NCBI GenBank assembly: GCA_963785735.1
Contig: CAWAWJ010000001.1
Coordinates: forward strand, 248,001-312,000
DNA: 64,000 bases
Direction: 5' to 3'
DNA from: REEB95 sp963785735
GTDB taxonomy: Bacteria > Pseudomonadota > Alphaproteobacteria > ATCC43930 > CGMCC-115725
Positions within the stretch are counted from its first letter, which is position 1, and each line of letters begins with the position of its first letter. Shown piece by piece: positions 35,825 to 44,010 of this stretch. The notes beneath the pieces are model-generated. The model was not told the DNA's origin. It made no database searches and worked only from the letters and a program-made list of their open reading frames with translations. The position numbers and the translations under genes were made by a program.

Positions 35825-36852
35825 TGTCCCGCGTCCCGGCGCCGCATCAGCCGTTCGGCCACGCCCAGCGCGCCGCCGCGGGCGAAAATCACCACCAGCA
35901 CCAGCAGCAATCCGATCCAGAAATACCAATAGACCGGATCGATTTCGGCGAAACGGTCCTGGGCGATCATGTAGAGCGGCACGCCGATGAAGCCGCCATA
36001 GAGCCGGCCGATGCCGCCCAGGAGCAGCATGATGAGGATATTGCCCGAACGCTCGAATCCCAACGCATCGACCGCGACAAACTGGGTCGTCTGCGCCACC
36101 AAGGCGCCGGCTATCCCGGCCAGCGCGGCCGAGATGCTGTAGGCGGTGAGCCGGCGGCGGAACACCGGCGTGCCGATGGCGTGCATGCGCGCCTCGTTCT
36201 CGCGGATGCCGGTAAGCGAGCGGCCGAAGGGCGAATGGACGATGCGCCGCACGACGAGCCAGCCGACGAACAGCACGCCGAGGCAATAAAGATAGGCCGT
36301 CCGGCCGTAGAGATCGAAGCGGAACAGGCCGAAGACCGGCTTGACCACCATGCCCTGGAGCCCGTCGGCGCCGCCGGTGATGCTGTTGGCCTTGTTGGCG
36401 AGCTCATAGAGCATGGTCGCCACCATCAGCGTCTGCATCAGCAGCGGCAGGCCATGGGTGCGCAGGATGATCGATCCCGTGACGAAGCCGACCGCCGCCG
36501 CGGCCAACGCCGCCACCGCCAAGCCCAGAAACGGCTCGCCCATGCCATGCGCCGCCATCAGCCCCGCGGCATAGGCGCCGGTGCCGAAGAAGGCGGCGTG
36601 ACCGAGCGTGACGATCCCGGCGTAACCCAGCACCAAATCGAGCGAGAGCGCGTAAAGGACGGTGGCGAGGATCTGCGCGCCCAAGGCGAGATAGTTGGGA
36701 AAGGCGAAAAAGAACGCGAGCGCGACGGCCCAGGGGACCACTTCCATGATCTTAAAGCGGTGGCGCCGGGCGAAAATCTCCATCCGGCGCGATGCTGCCT
36801 GCTTGGCGGCCTCGCTGACGGTCACGCCGCCGCTCATGCCATTCTGGTTCAT
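35821..36852 (-). CDS. livM: branched-chain amino acid-type ABC transporter permease LivM
   Basis: Inner-membrane permease of 343 residues with about ten hydrophobic helices. LivM marks are LDLVLGYAGIVTLGHAAFFGTGAY, GSIILRTHGLPLLMQTLMVA, RIVHSPFGRSLTGIRENEARM and the EAA-like loop. The ATG at 36852 overlaps the livH stop by 4 bp. It pairs with LivH to form the channel. Confidence 0.94.
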   Translation of the reverse strand: MNQNGMSGGVTVSEAAKQAASRRMEIFARRHRFKIMEVVPWAVALAFFFAFPNYLALGAQILATVLYALSLDLVLGYAGIVTLGHAAFFGTGAYAAGLMAAHGMGEPFLGLAVAALAAAAVGFVTGSIILRTHGLPLLMQTLMVATMLYELANKANSITGGADGLQGMVVKPVFGLFRFDLYGRTAYLYCLGVLFVGWLVVRRIVHSPFGRSLTGIRENEARMHAIGTPVFRRRLTAYSISAALAGIAGALVAQTTQFVAVDALGFERSGNILIMLLLGGIGRLYGGFIGVPLYMIAQDRFAEIDPVYWYFWIGLLLVLVVIFARGGALGVAERLMRRRDAGQ

Positions 36853-37721
36853 GAGGACCCGACCAAGCCGCGCGGCCGCCACATCAGCAGCGCCAGCGTC
36901 AGCGCGTAGATGAAGAACGAGCCGAGCTCCGGCAGGAGATATTTGAAGGCGGTGTCGGAGATGCCCAGCAGCAGCGCCGCGAAAAACGGGCCGCGGATGG
37001 AACCGAGCCCGCCCACGGACACGACAATCAGGAAATCCACAAGATAATCAGTGGGATAGCCGGGATATATCGGCAGGATCTCGGCGCCGAGACCGCCCCC
37101 GAGCGCGGCCAGGCCGCTGCCGAGCGCGAAGGAAAGGGTGAAAAGCTGCGAGGTGTTGATGCCGACCGCCTGCGCCATGCGCAGATTGTCGACCGCGGCG
37201 CGGATCTTCGCGCCGAATCGGGTACGATCGAGGCCGAGCCACAGCGCCGTGACCAGAACCGCGCCGCACAGGATCAAGAAGCTGCGATATGTTGGAAATT
37301 CGCGAAAGCCCAAATCGATCTGGCCGCGCAGGATTTCCGGCGGCTGAAAGGGTTGCGCCAGCGGACCCCAGAAATACTTGGCCGAGGCCGCGGCCATGAA
37401 CACGAGGCCGATGGTCATCAGCACCTGATCGAGTTCGGCGCCGCCATAAAGCCGCCGGTAGAGCACGCGCTCGCACACCACGCTGGCCGCCCCCACCAGC
37501 ACCACCGCCGCCGCCAGGGCCAAGGGGAAGGGCACGCCATAGACGCTCATCAGCGTGGTCGCGGCGTAGCCGCCGAACATGGCGAACACGCCATGCGCCA
37601 GATTGACGAAGCCCATCAGCCCCATCGTCACCGACAATCCCACCGAGATGAGATAGAGCACCATGGCGAAGGCGAGGCCATGGAACAGGATGCTGACGGA
37701 TGCGGCAAAAATCTCGCTCAT
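36849..37721 (-). CDS. livH: branched-chain amino acid-type ABC transporter permease LivH
   Basis: Inner-membrane permease of 290 residues with about eight helices. Marks are LISVGLSVTMGLMGFVNLAHGVFAM near the N-terminus and LDRTRFGAKIRAAVDNLRMAQAVGIN, the permease coupling loop. ALGGGLGAEILPIYPGYPTDYL follows. It begins 91 bp after the binding-protein gene and overlaps livM by 4 bp. Confidence 0.94.
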   Translation of the reverse strand: MSEIFAASVSILFHGLAFAMVLYLISVGLSVTMGLMGFVNLAHGVFAMFGGYAATTLMSVYGVPFPLALAAAVVLVGAASVVCERVLYRRLYGGAELDQVLMTIGLVFMAAASAKYFWGPLAQPFQPPEILRGQIDLGFREFPTYRSFLILCGAVLVTALWLGLDRTRFGAKIRAAVDNLRMAQAVGINTSQLFTLSFALGSGLAALGGGLGAEILPIYPGYPTDYLVDFLIVVSVGGLGSIRGPFFAALLLGISDTAFKYLLPELGSFFIYALTLALLMWRPRGLVGSS

Positions 37722-37812
37722 GGCCTCGAATCACCTGCCGGAGACGCGCCCCCTGAAACGGCGAACGCCGGCGGTTCGCCGCCGCCGGCGAGCGCTCCTA
37801 TCCGGCCCCCGG

Positions 37813-39021
37813 TTATTGCGGCTTCGGCGGATTCATCTCCTTCCACGGATCCTTGACGTTGGGGATCTTGTCGAATTCGACGTTCTCGAGCTTGCCGTTC
37901 ACCATCTCGGTCCGGCGCATATAGACGTTCTGGATAACGTCGCGCGTGTCGGGGTCGATGCTGACCGGACCCTTGGGCGTGGTCGGGTTCTTGTAGGCCT
38001 TGAGAATCGCCATCGCCTGCTCGCCGTTGAACTTGCCCCCGGTCTGCTTGATGACCTGGTAGATCGCGTCCATGCCGACCCAGCCATCGGCCGAGAGGAA
38101 GTCGGGGATCGCCTTGGGGCCGTATTCTTTGGTGAAGGCGGCGACGAAGGCCTTGTTCGCCGGATTGTTGGCGGCCGCCGAATAGATTCCGGCGGTGACC
38201 AGCCCCAGCGGGGTCACGCCCATGTTGGGCAGTTCCTCGTCGGGCACCAGATCCTCGGTCGAGACGATCTTGACGCCGGTCTCGCGCAGCTTGAGGTCCC
38301 TGACCGCTTTCATCACGGCGGTCGCCGCGGGCCCGGCCGGCACCCAGATAAAGGCGACGTCGGGTTTGTCGTCCTTGATGTGCTGGACGATGGTGGCGTA
38401 ATCCTGCTGGCTGGTCGGGAAGGTGACCGCGTCGACGATATGCCCCCCGCCTTCGGTGAAGCCCTTGAGGAAGGCGGCTTCGGCGTCATGGCCGGGGATG
38501 AAATCGCTGACCGCGGTGTAGCCGTTCTTCCAGCCCTGCTTCGCCGCCCACTTGCCGAGCGGATAGGCCTGCTGCCAGATGGTGAAGGAGACGCGCGCGA
38601 CATAGGGCGAGATGCGCGTAATCCCCGCGCCAGCGGCGTTGGTGATGACGAAGGGCGTCTTGGACTCGCCGGCGGCCGGCGCGATGGCGGCGGCGATGGG
38701 CGAACCCACCACGCCGACGATGAAATTCACCTGATCGCGGGTGATGAGTTCATCCGCCAGGCGCTTGCCGACATCCGGGGCGCTGGTGTCGTCGCGCTTG
38801 ATGATCTGGACGGTGACGCCGGGCGGCAAATCCTTCTCATGCGTCTTGACGTAGAGAAAGATGCCCTTGTCCATCTCGTCGCCGGCACCGGCGAGGAAGC
38901 CCGAATAGCTGTTGATAAGCCCGATCTTGATGACGGTCTGCGCCGAGGCCGGACAGGCCCAGAATGCCGCCGCAAGCACCAGGCCCGCGAATTTCACCCA
39001 CACGCATTGACGACGAATCAT
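37813..39021 (-). CDS. branched-chain amino acid-type ABC transporter substrate-binding protein
   Basis: Periplasmic binding protein of 402 residues (Peripla_BP_6). The signal peptide is VKFAGLVLAAAFWACPASA, followed by QTVIKIGLINSYSGFLAGAGDEM. Then come QIIKRDDTSAPDVGKRLADELI, VVGSPIAAAIAPAAGESKTPFV and FIPGHDAEAAFLKGF. The GGGAGGG ribosome site just upstream supports the ATG at 39021. Ligands of this family range from amino acids to aromatic acids and amides, so the solute cannot be named. It is the first gene of the liv operon and divergent from the FAH-reductase fusion. Confidence 0.93.
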   Translation of the reverse strand: MIRRQCVWVKFAGLVLAAAFWACPASAQTVIKIGLINSYSGFLAGAGDEMDKGIFLYVKTHEKDLPPGVTVQIIKRDDTSAPDVGKRLADELITRDQVNFIVGVVGSPIAAAIAPAAGESKTPFVITNAAGAGITRISPYVARVSFTIWQQAYPLGKWAAKQGWKNGYTAVSDFIPGHDAEAAFLKGFTEGGGHIVDAVTFPTSQQDYATIVQHIKDDKPDVAFIWVPAGPAATAVMKAVRDLKLRETGVKIVSTEDLVPDEELPNMGVTPLGLVTAGIYSAAANNPANKAFVAAFTKEYGPKAIPDFLSADGWVGMDAIYQVIKQTGGKFNGEQAMAILKAYKNPTTPKGPVSIDPDTRDVIQNVYMRRTEMVNGKLENVEFDKIPNVKDPWKEMNPPKPQ

Positions 39022-39224
39022 CGTTCCCTCCCCTATGTTTTCCGCTTTTGCCCGGCATGCCCGCCAGGGAGCGGCTGACTTACCGTCACTCTAACTATGG
39101 GCCTATAGAGAGGCAAGGCCGGACGCGAGGCAGGGGTGCCGCTTCCGGGCATTGCCAGGAACCGCTATCATGCCGGCCAATCGAGAAAACTCCGGGATAA
39201 AGCCCGGTTCAGGGAGGAATACGC
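39022..39224. promoter_or_regulatory. divergent promoter region, liv operon and FAH-reductase gene
   Basis: About 200 bp between two start codons pointing away from each other. GGGAGGG lies directly upstream of the binding-protein ATG and AGGGAGGA upstream of the 39225 ATG. Shared control of the transporter and the enzyme is plausible. No operator could be identified by eye. Confidence 0.45.
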
Positions 39225-41051
39225 ATGACTCAGTGGGTCAGATTCGAACGCCAGGGGAAGCCCGAATTCGGCACGCTCGCCGACGGCACGATATCCATCC
39301 ATGCCGGCGACATGTTCGATGGGCCCAAGCCCACCGGCGAGAAAGCGGCGCTGTCATCGGTGCGCGTACTGGCGCCCTGCGAGCCGTCGAAGATGGTGTG
39401 CCTGTGGAACAACTTCCACCAGCTAGCATCCAAGAACGGTTTCCTGGTGCCGGACGAGCCGCTTTATTTCCTCAAGGCGCCCAACGCCTATGCCGCCGCC
39501 GGCACGCCCATTGAACGCCCCAAATCCTATTCCGGCCGCATCGTCTATGAGGGCGAGCTGGGCGTCGTCATCGGCAAGAAATGCTCGATGGTGAGCGAGG
39601 CGGAGGCCCCGAATTACATCTTCGGCTACACCTGCGTGAACGACGTCACCGCGGTCGATCTCCTGAAGAAGAACCCGACCTTCGACCAGTGGGTGCGGGC
39701 CAAGAGCTTCGACACCTTCGGGCCTTTCGGTCCGGTCATCGCCACGGGCGTCGATCCGATGAAGCTCTCCATCCGCGCCATCCTCAACAACAAAGAGGTG
39801 CAGAACTATCCGGTCGCCGACATGTTCTTCCCGCCGGCCAAGCTGGTGGCGATGGTCTCGCGCGACATGACGCTGATGCCGGGCGACATCATCTCCTGCG
39901 GCACCTCGCTCGGCGCCGGGCCGATGCCCGAAGCCAGCAACGTCATCGACATCGTCATCGACGGCGTCGGCAGCTTGCGGAACCCGTTCAACCAAGTGGT
40001 GCCGAGCCCCTATCTGCTGAAAGAGGCGCCGAAACCGATGCGCGTTTGCGTCGTCGGCGCCGGCGCGATCGGCGGGCTGGTTGCGGCGAAACTGGCCTTG
40101 GCCGGCAACCCGGTGACGGTGATCGACATGGGGCCGCACTTGGCCGCCATCAAGGCGAACGGCCTCAAGCTCGAATGGCATGACGGCAAGATCGAGACCG
40201 CAAAGGTCAAGGCGGTTGAAAAAGCGGCCGAAGCCGGCAAGCAGGATCTCGTCGTCCTCGCGGTCAAGGCGCATCATCTCGACGCAGTGGCGAAGGATAT
40301 CGACCATCTGCTCGACGCCGACACCATGATCCTCACCGTGCAAAACGGCCTGCCGTGGTGGTATTTCCAGCGGCTCGGCGGCAAGTACGACAACCGCAAG
40401 CTCGAAAGCCTCGATCCGACCGGCATCCTCACCAAGAAGATCGATTCGAGCCGCATCCTCGGCTGCGTCGTCTATCCGGCCGCCGCGGTGACGGCGCCGG
40501 GCGTCATCCACCATGTCGAGGGCGATCGCTTCCCGATCGGCGAACTCGACGGCAAGGAGACCGAGCGCGCGAAGCGGCTTCACGACGTGCTGGTGAAGGC
40601 CGGATTGAAGTCGCGCGTCTTGAAGGACATCCGCTCCGAGATTTGGCTCAAGGCCTGGGGCAATCTGTCGTTCAATCCGATCAGCGCGTTGACGCATGCG
40701 ACGCTGGTCGATATCTGCCAATTCCCCGAGACCCGCCATCTCGCGGCGCGGATGATGGAAGAGGCCGAGACCATCGCCAAGAAGCTCGGCGTGACCTTCC
40801 GCGTCTCGATCGAGAAGCGCATCGCCGGCGCCGAGAGCGTCGGCGCGCACAAGACCTCCATGCTCCAGGACGTGGAGGCCGGGCGGGCGCTTGAGACCGA
40901 GGCGCTGATCGGTTCGATTCTCGAAATGGCCCGGGTCACCGACACGCCCGCGCCGGCGATCGAAAGCGTCTATGCGCTGGTCAAGCTCTTGAACAAGGTG
41001 ATGCTGGTCGAGGGCGCCGCCGTGAAGGTGGAAAAGACCAAGGCGGCGTGA
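39225..41051 (+). CDS. fused fumarylacetoacetate hydrolase-family / ketopantoate reductase-family protein
   Basis: A single open frame of 608 residues. Residues about 1-260 are an FAH-family hydrolase: PIERPKSYSGRIVYEGELGVVIGKK with the metal-binding Glu pair, YTCVNDVTAVDLL, SFDTFGPFGPVI, LMPGDIISCGTSLGAGPM. Residues 272-608 are a PanE/ApbA-type reductase: Rossmann MRVCVVGAGAIGGLVAAKLA, LVVLAVKAHHLDAVAKDI, TVQNGLPWWYF and the catalytic-helix region EIWLKAWGNLSFNPISAL. The junction contains ATG 40038 with AAAGAGG upstream, a start a separate reductase gene could use. It is divergent from the liv operon, hinting at degradation of the imported solute. The fusion is unusual to my knowledge. Confidence 0.88.
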   Translation: MTQWVRFERQGKPEFGTLADGTISIHAGDMFDGPKPTGEKAALSSVRVLAPCEPSKMVCLWNNFHQLASKNGFLVPDEPLYFLKAPNAYAAAGTPIERPKSYSGRIVYEGELGVVIGKKCSMVSEAEAPNYIFGYTCVNDVTAVDLLKKNPTFDQWVRAKSFDTFGPFGPVIATGVDPMKLSIRAILNNKEVQNYPVADMFFPPAKLVAMVSRDMTLMPGDIISCGTSLGAGPMPEASNVIDIVIDGVGSLRNPFNQVVPSPYLLKEAPKPMRVCVVGAGAIGGLVAAKLALAGNPVTVIDMGPHLAAIKANGLKLEWHDGKIETAKVKAVEKAAEAGKQDLVVLAVKAHHLDAVAKDIDHLLDADTMILTVQNGLPWWYFQRLGGKYDNRKLESLDPTGILTKKIDSSRILGCVVYPAAAVTAPGVIHHVEGDRFPIGELDGKETERAKRLHDVLVKAGLKSRVLKDIRSEIWLKAWGNLSFNPISALTHATLVDICQFPETRHLAARMMEEAETIAKKLGVTFRVSIEKRIAGAESVGAHKTSMLQDVEAGRALETEALIGSILEMARVTDTPAPAIESVYALVKLLNKVMLVEGAAVKVEKTKAA

Positions 41052-41178
41052 GCTTGAGGCAAATCGCCCTCCGGTTCCGGCCGGGCCCGGGCGGATCGGC
41101 TCCCAACCCCTTGCAACGCTGGTGTTTTTAAGCGCTTCCGGGGCGATGCCGGAGCCCCGCCGCCGGCCAAAAGGAAAT

Positions 41179-41208
41179 TTGGGCAAGACGCGAAGTCCGC
41201 GCTAGACT
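41179..41208 (+). promoter_or_regulatory. putative sigma70-type promoter of the riboswitch-malate synthase unit
   Basis: TTGGGC at 41179-41184 and TAGACT at 41203-41208 are 18 bp apart and would start transcription near 41215, just before the first riboswitch aptamer. The position relative to the aptamer supports it; the boxes are only moderate matches. Confidence 0.5.
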
Positions 41209-41229
41209 GACGGTTCTTGCTTGGCGCCC

Positions 41230-41435
41230 CGCCAGGAGAGACCGGGTTTCACCCCGGCGCCGAAGGAGCAACCGCCCCGGAAACTCTCAGGCAAAAGGGC
41301 TGGTGGGGAACGGCACTCTGGAAAGCGGGCGCGGCGTCCCAAACGGGCGACCCAGCCCCACCGACGAGGAAAACGGCGCATGGTAATAATCGGGCGCGCC
41401 GACCAATCTTTCAGGTCTTCGGACAGAGGGGGCTG
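41230..41435 (+). ncRNA. tandem glycine riboswitch upstream of malate synthase
   Basis: Two consecutive glycine (gcvT-type) aptamers. Aptamer I, about 41230-41306, has GGAGAG, the conserved GCGCCGAAGGAGCAA and GGAAACTCTCAGGCAAAAGG. Aptamer II, about 41315-41430, has CTCTGGAAAGC, CACCGACGAGGAAAAC, AATCTTTCAGGT and the closing GGACAGAGGGGG. These strings are the invariant parts of the two aptamers in the same order as known tandem switches, separated by a short linker. A GACGGCC/GGCCGTT hairpin at 41439-41456 could be the expression platform. In known cases glycine binding turns expression on. Placed in front of malate synthase, it would link glycine level to glyoxylate disposal. Confidence 0.96.
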
Positions 41436-41485
41436 CTGACGGCCATCGCGGCCGTTGCGCGGCTTTATTGATCCGGAGGGTGTTC

Positions 41486-43102
41486 ATGTCGGTTGCTGTG
41501 CAGATGAAGGCCAAGGGCGTCGAGATCAAAGCGCCGATCAAGCCCGGCTACGGAAAAATCCTGTCGGCGGAAGCGGTGGCCTTTCTCGCCGAGCTCGAGC
41601 GCAAATTCGGACCCGAGATCAAGCGGCTCCTGAATCTCAGGGCCGAGACCCAGGCCAGGCTCGATGCCGGCTGGCGGCCCGATTTTCCGGCGGAGACCAA
41701 GGCCATCCGCGAGGCGGATTGGACAGTGGCGAAACTGCCCAAGGACCTGCTTGATCGCCGCATCGAGATCACCGGTCCGGTCGACCGCAAGATGGTGATC
41801 AACGCGCTCAATTGCGGCGCCAATGTCTACATGGCGGATTTCGAGGACGCCAACACGCCCAGCTGGGACAATCTGATCGAAGGCCAGATCAATCTGAGCG
41901 ACGCGGTCAGGCGCAGCATCACCTTCGACGACCCCGAATCGAAAAAGCACTACACGCTCAACCCCAAGACCGCGGTGCTGCTGGTTCGGCCGCGCGGATG
42001 GCACCTGCCGGAGGCGCATGTGCTGATCGACGGCCAAGCCATGTCGGGCGCGCTGTTCGATTTCGGGCTTTATTTCTTCCACAACGCCAAGGAATTATTG
42101 GCGCGCGGCTCCGGCCCTTATTTCTATCTGCCCAAGCTGGAGAACCGTTTCGAGGCCAAGCTGTGGAACGATGTTTTCCTCTTTTCCCAGAAGGCGCTCG
42201 GTCTGCCCAAGGGCACGATCAAGGCCACCGTGCTGATAGAGACCATCCTGGCCGCGTTCGAAATGGACGAAATCCTTTATGAGCTCCGGGACCATTCCGC
42301 GGGGCTCAATTGCGGTCGTTGGGACTACATCTACAGCTTCATCAAGAAATTCGCCGAGGACCCGAAGGCGGTCATGCCCGACCGCGCGCAGGTGGCCATG
42401 ACCACTCATTTTCTGCGCTCCTACAGCCTGTTGCTGATCCAGATCTGCCACCGCCGCAACGTTCACGCCATGGGCGGCATGGCGGCGCAAATCCCGATCC
42501 GCGACAATCCGGAAGCCAACGCCGTTGCCATGGACAAGGTGCGCGCCGACAAGCTGCGCGAGGCGGGCGACGGACATGACGGAACCTGGGTGGCGCATCC
42601 GGGCCTGGTGGGGATTGCCAAGGAAATTTTCGACAAACAGATGCCCGAGGCGAACCAGATCGCGCGTAAACGCCAGGACGTGCATGTGAATGCCGCCGAT
42701 CTGATCAAGGTGCCGGACGGCACCATCACCGAAGCGGGGTTGCGCCAGAATTTGAACGTCGGCATCGGATATCTCGAGGCCTGGCTCCGGGGCACGGGCT
42801 GCGTGCCGCTCTACCACCTGATGGAGGACGCCGCCACCGCCGAGATCAGCCGCGCCCAGATCTGGCAGTGGATCCGCCACAAGACGAAACTCGCTGACGG
42901 AAGGACGGTCGACAAGCCACTCTGCCGCAAGCTCTTGGACGAGGAATTGCAGAAGCTCAAATCCCTCGCCGGCGAAAAGTCCTATGCCGGGGGCCGCTAC
43001 AAGGACGCGGCCAAGATCTTCGTCGATCTGATCGAGGCGCCCCGTTTCCCCGAATTCCTCACCATTCCGGCTTACGAGCTGTTGGTGAGCGAAGGGGCCT
43101 AG
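41486..43102 (+). CDS. aceB: malate synthase A
   Basis: Glyoxylate-cycle enzyme (acetyl-CoA + glyoxylate to malate), 538 residues, the isoform A length. Marks are the metal/substrate segment YMADFEDANTPSWDN, LNPKTAVLLVRPRGWHLPE, LPKGTIKATVLIETILAAFE, GLNCGRWDYIYSFIKK and the C-terminal AEISRAQIWQWIRH. GGAGGG seven bases upstream supports the ATG at 41486. Isocitrate lyase is not in the window. The tandem glycine riboswitch in its leader suggests that glyoxylate made from glycine is a main substrate source. Confidence 0.96.
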   Translation: MSVAVQMKAKGVEIKAPIKPGYGKILSAEAVAFLAELERKFGPEIKRLLNLRAETQARLDAGWRPDFPAETKAIREADWTVAKLPKDLLDRRIEITGPVDRKMVINALNCGANVYMADFEDANTPSWDNLIEGQINLSDAVRRSITFDDPESKKHYTLNPKTAVLLVRPRGWHLPEAHVLIDGQAMSGALFDFGLYFFHNAKELLARGSGPYFYLPKLENRFEAKLWNDVFLFSQKALGLPKGTIKATVLIETILAAFEMDEILYELRDHSAGLNCGRWDYIYSFIKKFAEDPKAVMPDRAQVAMTTHFLRSYSLLLIQICHRRNVHAMGGMAAQIPIRDNPEANAVAMDKVRADKLREAGDGHDGTWVAHPGLVGIAKEIFDKQMPEANQIARKRQDVHVNAADLIKVPDGTITEAGLRQNLNVGIGYLEAWLRGTGCVPLYHLMEDAATAEISRAQIWQWIRHKTKLADGRTVDKPLCRKLLDEELQKLKSLAGEKSYAGGRYKDAAKIFVDLIEAPRFPEFLTIPAYELLVSEGA

Positions 43103-43959
43103 TTTTTCGGCTGCAACGCGCCGGGCGCGTGGCTGCCGTGGCGCTCGGCATAGGCCTTGGTGAATTCGGCGCCGAGCAGGAAGATTTGCGCCGAGTAATA
43201 GACCCATAGCAGAACGATGATCAGGCCGCCCGCCGCGCCATAGGCGCGGGTCACGGCGCTCGAGCCGATATAGAGGCCGATCAGCGATTTGCCGGCCGTG
43301 AACAGGAACGAAGTCGTGACCGCGCCGATAAGCACGTCGCTCCAGGCGATGCGCTTGTCGGGCAGGACCTTGTAGACCGCGGCGAAGAGCATCGAGATCA
43401 GGATAAAGGAAATGATGAAATTGACGCCCTGGAAGAAGAGATGCGCGCCGGGGAAGAAGTGGTTGAGATATTTGTCGAGCGCCGAGATCGCGGTGCTCAC
43501 CGCCAGCGAGACCAGCAACAGGAACCCGACCGTGACCACCAGGCCGAAGCTGACGGCGCGGGCGCGGACGAAGGCGCGGAGGCTCGGGTGGCGCGTCTTG
43601 GTTTTCCAGATGGCGTTGAGCGCGGACTGCATTTCGACGAAGACGCTCGAAGCCGCCAGGATGAGGGTGCCGAACCCCACGGCGGTGGCGGCGAGGCCGG
43701 CGCCGCGGTTGCCGGCGCTGCGGATCAACGCCTCGATCCCCCTCGCGCCCGCGTCGCCCATGAGATCGCTTAACTGGGAGGCGATCGCGCCCTGGGCCGC
43801 CCGCTCGCCGAAGAACAATCCGGCGACGGCGATGACGATCACCAGCAAGGGCGCGATGGCGAAGACGGTGTAATAGGCGATGGCGGCGCCGTGGCTCAAC
43901 GCCTTGTCCGCCATGAAATTGACCATGGTCTCCTTGAGCAGCTTACCGATCCAAACCAT
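43099..43959 (-). CDS. YihY/BrkB-family inner-membrane protein
   Basis: Protein of 286 residues with about six helices. Family marks are KALSHGAAIAYYTVFAIAPLLV, GFGTLILAASSVFVEMQSALNAIW, RAFVRARAVSFGLV, LISMLFAAVYKVLPDKRIAW and the final GLIIVLLWVYYSAQIFLLGAEF. It was once annotated as ribonuclease BN, which is known to be wrong. The function is unknown. It converges with malate synthase, the 3' ends overlapping by 4 bp. Confidence 0.92.
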   Translation of the reverse strand: MVWIGKLLKETMVNFMADKALSHGAAIAYYTVFAIAPLLVIVIAVAGLFFGERAAQGAIASQLSDLMGDAGARGIEALIRSAGNRGAGLAATAVGFGTLILAASSVFVEMQSALNAIWKTKTRHPSLRAFVRARAVSFGLVVTVGFLLLVSLAVSTAISALDKYLNHFFPGAHLFFQGVNFIISFILISMLFAAVYKVLPDKRIAWSDVLIGAVTTSFLFTAGKSLIGLYIGSSAVTRAYGAAGGLIIVLLWVYYSAQIFLLGAEFTKAYAERHGSHAPGALQPKN

Positions 43960-44010
43960 GTCTCATGGCTCCGTGATTGCCGTCCGGTCCCGGCTACTTT
44001 ACCCGGATAT

